Made by a program: the position numbers and the translations under genes. A model generated the notes under the pieces. It was not told where the DNA came from, did no database searches, and saw only the letters and a program-made list of their open reading frames with translations. Positions 9,171 through 15,965 of a DNA stretch of 20,476 nt are shown in pieces; position 1 is the stretch's first letter, and each line of letters starts with the position of its first letter. The DNA comes from SLFT01 sp964493075 (lineage in GTDB: Bacteria; Hydrogenedentota; Hydrogenedentia; Hydrogenedentales; CAITNO01): positions 1 through 20,476 of the forward strand of contig CAZBNU010000060.1 of NCBI GenBank assembly GCA_964493075.1, read 5' to 3'.

Positions 9171-9208
9171 GAATTTTTCTTTCCCAATTGCGTCTAGTAA
9201 GGTGAAAT

Positions 9209-9280
9209 CCGGGCAACCGGTTTTCAGACTGCAACATACCGGTCAGGCTTTGAAAACAGGATGCAGCCTGGAGTACCCGG
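9209..9280. other. inverted-repeat-rich divergent intergenic region
   Basis: Between the M32 gene and the small peptide gene several inverted repeats are packed together: CCGGG/CCCGG (9209-9213, 9276-9280), GTTTTCA/TGAAAAC (9220-9226, 9251-9257) and CAGGCT/AGCCTG (9244-9249, 9265-9270). The inner two cannot form at the same time. It may be a regulatory leader or operator region; no known riboswitch is recognised. Confidence 0.35.
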
Positions 9281-9351
9281 TAACATTCACACATCCCAAA
9301 GTGTATAGTGTACAGAAAACAGGCACCGTCAAGCGACAGGAGACAGTGATT

Positions 9352-9483
9352 ATGACCTTCGGCGACAGAATAGCGGTAATCGTCAACACCTTCGTGTTTG
9401 ATCTGCTTGATGCGGTATTCGGTCTGCTCGCTGCTATATTCGGCGGGTTGGCAGCGATTTTCGGCGCCTATCCCCATAATTAG
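9352..9483 (+). CDS. small hydrophobic heptad-repeat peptide (43 aa)
   Basis: This is a 43-residue frame starting at ATG 9352, with AGGAG at 9338-9342 placed 9 nt upstream, a good Shine-Dalgarno. After MTFGDRIAVIVNTFV the peptide is three consecutive heptads: FDLLDAV (16-22), FGLLAAI (23-29) and FGGLAAI (30-36), then FGAYPHN. Equivalent Ala, Leu and Ile residues use different codons in the repeats (GCT/GCA/GCG, CTC/TTG, ATA/ATT). That suggests the peptide rather than the DNA is conserved. It has almost no charge after residue 20 and would insert into or lie on a membrane as one helix. I do not recognise a family. A membrane microprotein, a pore-forming or toxin-like peptide, or an assembly subunit are all possible. 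It precedes the PKD lipoprotein gene, which has its own promoter. Confidence 0.6.
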   Translation: MTFGDRIAVIVNTFVFDLLDAVFGLLAAIFGGLAAIFGAYPHN

Positions 9484-9548
9484 TATCCCTCCCCATTTCC
9501 TTCCATCACCTTAGTACCTTTATTGATCGCTTTGCACAGGTAAACAAA

Positions 9549-9577
9549 TTGAAACATGTCCGGCGCAATGATAGAAT
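9549..9577 (+). promoter_or_regulatory. sigma70-type promoter of the 873-aa PKD lipoprotein gene
   Basis: TTGAAA (-35, 9549-9554), a 17-nt spacer and TAGAAT (-10, 9572-9577) give 5 of 6 matches in each box with ideal spacing. Transcription would start near 9584, about 55 nt before the ATG at 9639. Confidence 0.6.
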
Positions 9578-9638
9578 ATCGCCTGCTTGGAGTGTTTCGT
9601 AGGTATGCAAATCACAACCCCCAAAGGAGACAATTGCG

Positions 9639-12260
9639 ATGAATAGGTATCTCACCATGTTTGGATGGCGGAGTCTGTTGACTGTTGCCCTGCTTGCAGT
9701 GGCATTTTCTGGATGCAACAAAAAACCGGTGGCGGATTTCACATTGTCCGCAAACGAGGGTGCGGCCCCGTTGACCGTAACATTTACGGACGCGTCTGTT
9801 GCCAAGAAAGGCACGATAACCGCGTGGCTGTGGGATTTCAAGGACGGCGCGACCAGCGACCTGCAGAGTCCTGTTCATACATTCCAGAATGAAGGCGTGT
9901 ATGAAGTCTCTCTGACGGTGACCGATTCTCAGGAACTGACCGGGCAGAAGACCGCAGTAGTTACGATAACCAAACCAGGCGATGCCACAGAGGGTGAAGG
10001 TGAACCTGCGGAAGGTGAAACCGAGGAAGGCGAACCTGCCGAGGGCGAAGCCGAGGGCGAAGAGGAAGGCGAGGCTGAAGGCGAAGGGGAACCTGAGCCA
10101 TTGCCCGAAATATCGCTCATGGGCTGGACGCGCACCGTGGATGGCGATATTCTTCCTGGCGTGAAAGTAACCGTGGTAGATACCGGCGCAGCGACCAAGA
10201 CCGATGCCAACGGCCTGTATCGCTTCTATGAGGACGTTACAGCAGGCAACCAAATTGTTGTTAAGTTTCAAAAAGACGGTTATGCTACGTCCAGTGTTAT
10301 TGTAAGAATAAATCCAGATGTGGATACCGTTGCCAACGCAACGATGAAGGCTCTGGCGGAACCGATCGTCCTTGATGCTGGAGACGGCGGTGAAGTCAGT
10401 GATGTTCGCGGCAATAAACTAATAGTCCCGGTCAATGCTTTCGTACGGCGCGATAATGGCAAGGCCGTTGAAGGCGATGTGGATGTGCATATTACACCGC
10501 TGGATGTTACGAATGAAGCCGACCTTGCCGCATTCCCCGGCGAATTTCTCGCTGTAGCGGCAGGAGCCAAGGCAGATGAACCAGTCAGACTAGAGACGTT
10601 TGCGCTTGCGGACTTCACGGTCATGCAGGGCGATGCCGACCTTGATTTGAATCCAGCAAAGGCAGAAGATAGTTTCATCGAACTGGTGCTTCCGGAAAAC
10701 ACCACGCTGACGGCAGGCGAGCAGGTGCCGCTCTGGTATTTCGATGAAGAAGCCGGCCTGTGGCTTGAAGAAGGCGTGGGCGATGTGCTTGCAAACAAGG
10801 CGGGCGAACTGGTTTACCGCGCCCCCATCGCGCACTTGTCCTGGTGGAACTGCGACAAACCCATTTCCGAAACCCAATGCATTACGGGACAGGCACTGGA
10901 CGGCGACGGCGCACCCCTCCCCTTTGCGCGGATTGAAGCGCAGGGCGTTGATTACAATGGCAGCAGCTTCGGCACAGCGGATGCCAATGGTAATTTTTGT
11001 GTTGACGTCAAACGTAATTCCACAGTGAATGTTAATCTTTATTTTCAGGGCGGCACTATGGTCATGGATTCCGTGTTGGTAACTGTCCCCGATGCGGCAG
11101 CCAGTTGCGGTACGGGTGGCTGTACTGCATTGCCAAGACCGCTCCAGGCAAACTTCGACGGTTGCGTCAGCGGTCAGGTAATAGATGTTTTCGGGCGGCC
11201 CCTGGCAGGAATCCAGGTTTATTCGAGCTTGGGTATTACGGCCACCACAGATGTCAGTGGCGGTTTCTGCATGAATACACCTGCCAACGTATATGCTACC
11301 TTTTTCGTGGCAGGTCGTCCTCCTGTCAGCACAACCACTCCCGCAGCGGGCTCCTCCTGTTCTACAGGCGGATGTGCACAGGTGTTGTTGAACGTAGACT
11401 ATCCCGACGATGGGGATGTTGTGGGAATGATAAGCAATACCGCCACGCTCTCCTCAGGTTATACTTACATTTCTGTAAACGCCCAGTTCCGTGTATTGGA
11501 TTCGGACAGCGACATGACAGAACCTATTCCCGATATAGGATGCGTGTATATTGACCCACAGCAATACCAGGAGGGCGAATGGCAGGAAGGTGAGTGGCAG
11601 GAAGGTGAATGGCAGGAGGGTGAATGGGTGGCAGAACCTGAAGTTGCCCTGGACCCTGGTGCGCCCGGTCTGCTTACCGACGGCACAAACACAGCGGAAT
11701 TAACGCGGTTTTCAGATATGTATTCCGAGTTCAGCAGCCCAATTTATTATGGCACGTTCGGGTTAATGGGCAATGATGCCCAGTTGTTTAGCCCTGGTGA
11801 CCCCCTTAACCTTTCCTGGCCAGGCGGCGTAGACATTGGCGCCTTTGATTTCAACACAACCATTCCGGGCGTTCCTGCTGTCACCTATCCCGATCTGGAT
11901 ATGGCTTCACCGAACTACATGGACTTCCCCCTGAATACAGATGTCAATGTAACATGGAATCCCACAGGCAGTGACTACGTGCAAATCGTGATCTCTGTCC
12001 TCGTATACGATCCAGAATATGAACAAGGCATGGTAATCTGTTACACGGAAGATGATGGGAGCCACATCATCCCAGGAAATCTGCTGCAGCAACTTCCAAT
12101 TTACGGACCCGAAGACGGCGCAAGCATCAGCTTTAACGTATACTTTATCATGCATGACAGCATCCAGGTACCCTTGACCCAAGGCGGCACAGGAACCGTA
12201 TACATTACCAACCAGGGAACCGAAGGTGGTTATAGGTATCAGCAAGCCACTGTTCAGTAA
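9639..12260 (+). CDS. modular PKD-domain lipoprotein with Glu/Gly linkers and duplicated Cys-containing beta modules
   Basis: This 873-residue protein has a lipoprotein signal (lipobox AFSGC, Cys26) and a PKD domain (about 30-112, WLWDFKDG, SPVHTFQNEGVYEVSLTV). Next come a Glu-Gly-rich linker (118-155) and a carboxypeptidase-regulatory-like beta module (158-237, GVKVTVVDTG, TDANGLYRF). A region (about 243-405) resembles the FAM171/CILP extracellular type (VPVNAF, VDVHITPLDVT, LWYFDEEAGLW). Two modules of the same plan follow (414-495 and 509-579), each with four Cys in matching places. An EGEWQ repeat (645-663) and a C-terminal beta-rich region (about 670-873) end the protein. AAAGGAG lies 9 nt before the ATG. 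It is probably a lipid-anchored surface or periplasmic adhesion/scaffold protein; no catalytic motif is seen. The N-terminal plan (lipobox directly followed by PKD) is shared with the 1312-aa lipoprotein. Confidence 0.88.
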   Translation: MNRYLTMFGWRSLLTVALLAVAFSGCNKKPVADFTLSANEGAAPLTVTFTDASVAKKGTITAWLWDFKDGATSDLQSPVHTFQNEGVYEVSLTVTDSQELTGQKTAVVTITKPGDATEGEGEPAEGETEEGEPAEGEAEGEEEGEAEGEGEPEPLPEISLMGWTRTVDGDILPGVKVTVVDTGAATKTDANGLYRFYEDVTAGNQIVVKFQKDGYATSSVIVRINPDVDTVANATMKALAEPIVLDAGDGGEVSDVRGNKLIVPVNAFVRRDNGKAVEGDVDVHITPLDVTNEADLAAFPGEFLAVAAGAKADEPVRLETFALADFTVMQGDADLDLNPAKAEDSFIELVLPENTTLTAGEQVPLWYFDEEAGLWLEEGVGDVLANKAGELVYRAPIAHLSWWNCDKPISETQCITGQALDGDGAPLPFARIEAQGVDYNGSSFGTADANGNFCVDVKRNSTVNVNLYFQGGTMVMDSVLVTVPDAAASCGTGGCTALPRPLQANFDGCVSGQVIDVFGRPLAGIQVYSSLGITATTDVSGGFCMNTPANVYATFFVAGRPPVSTTTPAAGSSCSTGGCAQVLLNVDYPDDGDVVGMISNTATLSSGYTYISVNAQFRVLDSDSDMTEPIPDIGCVYIDPQQYQEGEWQEGEWQEGEWQEGEWVAEPEVALDPGAPGLLTDGTNTAELTRFSDMYSEFSSPIYYGTFGLMGNDAQLFSPGDPLNLSWPGGVDIGAFDFNTTIPGVPAVTYPDLDMASPNYMDFPLNTDVNVTWNPTGSDYVQIVISVLVYDPEYEQGMVICYTEDDGSHIIPGNLLQQLPIYGPEDGASISFNVYFIMHDSIQVPLTQGGTGTVYITNQGTEGGYRYQQATVQ
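9990..10103 (+). repeat. Glu-Gly-Glu low-complexity coding repeat
   Basis: Units close to GARGGYGAR (9 bp) encode EGE, EGEP and EGEA steps, residues 118-155 of the lipoprotein. It forms a strongly acidic, flexible linker between the PKD domain and the first beta module. Confidence 0.85.
10878..11375 (+). repeat. duplicated four-cysteine beta module within the PKD lipoprotein
   Basis: Copy 1 (10878-11123, residues 414-495) and copy 2 (11163-11375, residues 509-579) both begin C-[IV]-[TS]-G-Q, followed by D-x-x-G-x-P-L. Both have G-x-F-C in the middle and end S-C-[GS]-T-G-G-C. Cys positions are 414/454/490/495 and 509/544/574/579. The fold is probably the carboxypeptidase-regulatory type, stabilised by disulfides outside the cytoplasm. 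Confidence 0.7.
11571..11627 (+). repeat. 15-bp tandem repeat encoding EGEWQ (about 4 units)
   Basis: Four consecutive units encode EGEWQ, EGEWQ, EGEWQ and EGEW (residues 645-663). The units differ at third positions only (GAG/GAA, GGC/GGT), so the protein sequence is kept while the DNA drifts slightly. It lies between the Cys modules and the C-terminal beta region. Confidence 0.85.
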
Positions 12261-12292
12261 GCATCACATAAGGCAATATCCTGTATAATCAG

Positions 12293-12327
12293 CTGGCCGG
12301 AAGCCATCCAGATTTCCGGCCGGTTTT
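12293..12327 (+). terminator. Rho-independent terminator after the PKD lipoprotein gene
   Basis: GGCCGGAA (12295-12302) pairs with TTCCGGCC (12314-12321); with a G-U and a C-G pair the stem reaches 10 bp. The loop is 11 nt, and TTTTCCTT follows. It lies 32 nt after the lipoprotein stop and before the next gene. A perfect TATAAT at 12284-12289 just upstream, without a good -35, could instead belong to a promoter of the next gene. Confidence 0.7.
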
Positions 12328-12347
12328 CCTTATCGGAGCAAAAAAAG

Positions 12348-14042
12348 ATGAAATACATACTCAGCCTGGCAATAGCATTTTCAATGGCGACAGCAGCAAG
12401 CGATAACAGAACAGTGCCCTTACGCTTTGGTGTTGACGATGCAGGCGGACCGCATCCGTTGTATGAATTGCCGCAAACAGCGAAACTGTTTGAGGAGTTT
12501 GGATTCAATTTGTGGGTGATGCACTTTTTGCCACCTGCGGGCAGGTATGGGACTGTGGAACAGCAATTGAAAATACTTCAGGATCGGGGCGTCACATTTG
12601 GAGAAGAAAATGTTCCGAAGGACTTGGTGGCTGTAAAGCGCTATATTCGTCAGGTGGACGCCTGGTGTTATGAAAACAATGTGGACTGGATTGCGAACCT
12701 CGAATCAGCCAACTGGATTGCTTCCTATGAGGATGGTCTTGGCCGTGAATGGTATCAGCAGCCCGATGGCCGTCATTTTTTTCGTTTTCCCGATGATTTG
12801 CTGGAAGAACTAGCCGCGTCAAAAAAATTGCTGGGGCTAATGTTTGATGAAGCAGCGCACATGCAGAACAGCTGTGACCCCGAACTTGCAGAGCGCAGCA
12901 ATATTGCCGGCTTGGGCCATCCGTTCATGTATGATCCCCAAGGCGACACACTTGAGCAGGCGGCTGAACGCTTTATATCAGCAGTGGAGGTAGAAGGACA
13001 ACGCTACCGCGACAAAGGATTGCGCCTGTTCACGGAACATGTCTTTCCAGTGTTGTTTCATCCCTTTGCCAAAGCGGGTTACACGGCTGCTCCGAAGGTA
13101 TTAAAAGAAAGCTGGTCGCCCATCGTTATCGCTTGTGCCATGGGCGCTGCGATTCAGTACGATAAGGAACTGTGGGTAACGCCCGATTTATGGGGTATGA
13201 ATGGCTATCCGAGTCATTCGCCTGAGGCCTATCGCAGCGCACTCCTGCTGGCGTATCATCTTGGCGCAGACTGCATCTATACAGAAAATTTGGCGTACGA
13301 TCATGACAATAAGGGTTACGGCAGCCTCGTGCATTTCACCGATGACGACTACAGCGTAACACCTCACGGTGAAGTAGCCAAGTGGTTCATACATGACTAC
13401 GTCCCCGCGACACCGCGCTATTATACATTTCGCGAACTCAAGCCGCGTGTGGCCATCATCCGGCAGCCAGACGCCTGCTGGGGGCAAGATATCAGTTGGC
13501 TGCCTGACACCCTGTTTGGCCACCCTGACTGGCAGTCCACATCCACAACAAAGGCCTGGTTCGCCATCTGGCATCTGCTCACAAGGGGTGTTGTACCGAA
13601 GGAAGGCCTGACCTGGCACTGCAACGTCATGGCAGGCAGACCGCAGCAGGTATTCGCGCCACTTGACGGCGTGGTGGTTTATGATCATCTTGTGGAAAAG
13701 AAGCATCTGAAGGACGCAGAGGTCGTCTTCCTTACAGGCATCGGCATCAGTGAATCAACCCTCCATGCGGTCACACAATGCGTCCACGCAGGAACAACAT
13801 GTGTTACGCTGCCGCACCTCGCCCCTAAGAAAATTCGCACACAGACCGGATGTGAAGGTAGTATTGACGATGGTGAAGGTAAATGGATAGTAACCACGGA
13901 TTTCTGCGCGGATGCCGTCCGTGAAGCGCTCGTGTCCGTGCTGCCTGAACCGGATACTATCAGCTACCGGTTTGGCAATGCGGAAGTCATACTGCAAATA
14001 CAGGACGGCGATCCAAACAAGGTTGTCGCAACAACAAAGTAG
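12348..14042 (+). CDS. secreted protein, probable TIM-barrel glycoside-hydrolase-like enzyme of unknown family
   Basis: It has a short Sec signal peptide (MKYILSLAIAFSMATAA, likely cut before SDN), and GGAG lies 9 nt before the ATG. The rest looks like a beta/alpha barrel with acidic or aromatic residues at strand ends: NLWVMHF (54-60), DWIANLESANW (113-123), LGLMFDEAAH (162-171), LRLFTEHVFPVLFHPF (225-240), LWVTPDLWGMNGYP (275-288) and ADCIYTENLAYDHD (307-320). Glu168, Glu230, Asp280 and Glu313 are candidate catalytic or binding residues. The C-terminal third (about 366-530), with VVVYDHL, VVFLTGIGIS and GTTCVTLPHLAP, resembles the glutamine-amidotransferase-like domain that follows the barrel in GH42-type beta-galactosidases. 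I cannot assign a family. A role in polysaccharide breakdown in the periplasm is inferred. It is convergent with the next gene. Confidence 0.75.
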   Translation: MKYILSLAIAFSMATAASDNRTVPLRFGVDDAGGPHPLYELPQTAKLFEEFGFNLWVMHFLPPAGRYGTVEQQLKILQDRGVTFGEENVPKDLVAVKRYIRQVDAWCYENNVDWIANLESANWIASYEDGLGREWYQQPDGRHFFRFPDDLLEELAASKKLLGLMFDEAAHMQNSCDPELAERSNIAGLGHPFMYDPQGDTLEQAAERFISAVEVEGQRYRDKGLRLFTEHVFPVLFHPFAKAGYTAAPKVLKESWSPIVIACAMGAAIQYDKELWVTPDLWGMNGYPSHSPEAYRSALLLAYHLGADCIYTENLAYDHDNKGYGSLVHFTDDDYSVTPHGEVAKWFIHDYVPATPRYYTFRELKPRVAIIRQPDACWGQDISWLPDTLFGHPDWQSTSTTKAWFAIWHLLTRGVVPKEGLTWHCNVMAGRPQQVFAPLDGVVVYDHLVEKKHLKDAEVVFLTGIGISESTLHAVTQCVHAGTTCVTLPHLAPKKIRTQTGCEGSIDDGEGKWIVTTDFCADAVREALVSVLPEPDTISYRFGNAEVILQIQDGDPNKVVATTK

Positions 14043-14071
14043 ATAAAGTCACAACAGCACAACCGGATCTA

Positions 14072-14611
14072 CTATTCCGCCTTTTCCGTATCCGGCACTG
14101 CAGGGGGGCCATCTTCTTCCTGTGGAAGAAGGGCGCTTGGAAATACAAGAGGGATGCGTCTGTAAACCTTGTGTCCGGAAACAAGGTAATAACGCAGGAT
14201 CATAATCACAAGATAAAGCCACGTCAGCACCTTTACCGCAAGTACGGAAAGAATAAGGTAACGGTAGAAGGGATCGGGAATGTAATAGTAATAATCAAGT
14301 GCTCTTTCTATGCTCATAGGCAGAAAAGCGGTCATGGCCAATATTATGATTTGAACGCTTTTCCCGAGTGCAATATCGGTCTGGTCGCCGCATTCCACAC
14401 ACCTGCAGAAAGTGAACCAGCCTAAAAATGCGGTACAGGCAAAAGTGATAAACCAATGTGAATTCACCAGCGCCCGCATGGTGGCCACATACCCTGCCTC
14501 ACGCAAGGACGTAAACACAATTTCCGGGAACATCCCCGCCAGAAACAGGGTCACCCAGAGCACAAGCGTGCCCAGCGTCCAGAAATCCACGTTGTTCTTA
14601 TTGTCTGTCAC
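14072..14611 (-). CDS. four-helix integral membrane protein, function unknown
   Basis: This 179-residue protein has four predicted membrane helices (about 11-30, 52-69, 84-101 and 117-140) and a charged C-terminal tail (QEEDGPPAVPDTEKAE). A cysteine cluster CRCVEC (Cys69, 71, 74) sits at the end of helix 2, possibly binding metal or forming a disulfide. The start is GTG at 14611 with CGGAA a few bases upstream. It lies 104 nt downstream of the metallophosphoesterase on the same strand, so co-transcription is possible. No family is recognised. Confidence 0.65.
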   Translation of the reverse strand: MTDNKNNVDFWTLGTLVLWVTLFLAGMFPEIVFTSLREAGYVATMRALVNSHWFITFACTAFLGWFTFCRCVECGDQTDIALGKSVQIIILAMTAFLPMSIERALDYYYYIPDPFYRYLILSVLAVKVLTWLYLVIMILRYYLVSGHKVYRRIPLVFPSALLPQEEDGPPAVPDTEKAE

Positions 14612-14715
14612 TTTATTCCGTTTCCAGTTCCATTGGCGCCATGCACCATCACGTTAAAACAACTCTCCCCTGTTCATAAAGCCATTCTACCCGCATCCAT
14701 CCTGTTCATGCCACT

Positions 14716-15714
14716 TTATGATCTGGCCGTGTCGCGACGCAATGTAAGCACCACTGCCTCGGGGGGGCAATTGTATCTGACAGGAACGTCCGTGGCGCCT
14801 ATACCTGAAGTGGTGTGTCCCACCATCTGCTCGTAGCGCCACGGCCCCCATATCTGATCGCGGCTACACCGGGCATTGGACACTATCGCACCCAGCAGGG
14901 GCAGCCGTATCTGACCTCCGTGGGTGTGGCCTGCCAGATAGAGGGCAACCCCTTTTTCAGCGGCCTGCATGATGCGCTCTGGCGTATGCACCAAAAGTAT
15001 GGTGAAGGCGTCTTCCGGACGCGCACACAACGCCGCATCGAGATTGTCACATTTATAGTAATTGGGATCGTCAATGCCGCACACCCATAGGAAGCACCCG
15101 TTTTGCTGCAACCGCCGCCCCTCGTTAAACAGCACGGAAACACCAGATTCTTCCAGCAGTTCGCCCGTCGCGAAGTGATCATGGTTGCCCAGGGTGGCAT
15201 AAATGCCATGCTTCGATTTCACCCCCTGCAACGCCATCTGCAAATGTGCGGCGACATGGTCGGCAGGTCCAAAATACCCATAACGATAATCGCCGGTCAC
15301 AGCGCACAAGTCCACCTGCAGTCCGTCCAGCAATTTGCCCACAGCTTCGGCAAAACTTGGAAAACGACGTGGAAAATGAAAGTCTGAAATATGAAGGATG
15401 CGGAACCCCTCCAGCGCTTCAGGCAGTTTTGGAACCGTAATATCATGGTGTACCAACACTAACTTCCGTGAATTACGAATCCCCCGACGGTACAACCCCA
15501 GCGCCATGAGCGCGAATCGTATGCTGTAAATTAAGAAACCGAAAAACAATCCTGCCGTTGCCGTTTCATCTTTGCCTGCTCCCACGCCACGAACAAAGAC
15601 CTCCTTTTTGCGGCGGCGTGCACCCAGCTCCCCGGCACGGGTAGCCAAGGGTAATGCGGTTATATCAGGCGCTGGCGGCGCAGCCGTTTGGTCATGAAGA
15701 CGATCAGCAGACAT
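14716..15714 (-). CDS. membrane-anchored metallophosphoesterase (YkuE/LpxH-like calcineurin superfamily)
   Basis: This 332-residue protein has a hydrophilic N-terminus, one membrane segment (about 54-75) and then a full calcineurin-type phosphoesterase domain. The metal ligands are all present: SDFH (Asp111, His113), GDY (Asp142), GNHD (Asn177, His178), VHTP (His243) and GHTHGG (His263, His265). This pattern fits YkuE-like enzymes, which act on phosphodiester or phosphomonoester bonds, in some cases on UDP-diacylglucosamine-like lipids. The substrate here is not known. The N-terminal 50 residues are rich in Ala and Arg and unlike the usual family start. The Shine-Dalgarno (AAGAAG) is weak. 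A small perfect hairpin (ATGCCC, 3 nt, GGGCAT at 15739-15753) lies in its leader. It is divergent from the methyltransferase gene. Confidence 0.9.
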   Translation of the reverse strand: MSADRLHDQTAAPPAPDITALPLATRAGELGARRRKKEVFVRGVGAGKDETATAGLFFGFLIYSIRFALMALGLYRRGIRNSRKLVLVHHDITVPKLPEALEGFRILHISDFHFPRRFPSFAEAVGKLLDGLQVDLCAVTGDYRYGYFGPADHVAAHLQMALQGVKSKHGIYATLGNHDHFATGELLEESGVSVLFNEGRRLQQNGCFLWVCGIDDPNYYKCDNLDAALCARPEDAFTILLVHTPERIMQAAEKGVALYLAGHTHGGQIRLPLLGAIVSNARCSRDQIWGPWRYEQMVGHTTSGIGATDVPVRYNCPPEAVVLTLRRDTARS

Positions 15715-15858
15715 GGGCGCAACTTCTTGTTATAAAACATGCCCGTAGGGCATTACACGGGTAAAGTAACCTGCGAAAGATTTTCACGCAGTTTATGGCG
15801 GGTATGGCAATCATGGCTGCTGATTATAGCGAAGGGCGGCAAAATGATTCCACTATAG

Positions 15859-15888
15859 TTGCGCATTCCCGATATATTTCCTTATACT
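15859..15888 (+). promoter_or_regulatory. candidate promoter of the UroD/MtaA-thioredoxin gene
   Basis: TTGCGC (15859-15864), an 18-nt spacer and TATACT (15883-15888, 5 of 6) suggest a start near 15895. This lies downstream of the farthest in-frame ATG (15795) and supports the start at 15966. Confidence 0.4.
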
Positions 15889-15965
15889 TGCCCTTTAGAG
15901 GTGCAAGGCGTCAATGCCAGGCATCACAAAACCATCTGAATTTTATGTACGACAGGAAAATACTT

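Noticed and set aside
9169..9351. Upstream extension of the small peptide frame to 104 residues
   Set aside because: It overlaps the start of the divergent M32 gene and its regulatory region, and has no ribosome site; only the last 43 residues have the heptad pattern and an AGGAG.
9171..9351. TPP riboswitch in front of the M32-thiC unit
   Set aside because: None of the conserved TPP aptamer segments, such as CUGAGA followed by ACCUGA, can be read on the minus strand.
9929..10210. Minus-strand frame with Ser-Pro repeats
   Set aside because: This is the complement of the Glu-Gly codons of the lipoprotein linker, not a gene.
14063..14095. CCGGAT/ATCCGG inverted repeat at the convergent end of two genes as a terminator
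   Set aside because: The loop is long (21 nt), the stem is only 6 bp, there is no T-tract on either side and it overlaps coding sequence.
15795..15965. Longer N-terminus for the UroD-like protein
   Set aside because: The extra 57 residues do not look like the family, the likely promoter lies inside them, and the ATG at 15966 has its own ribosome site.
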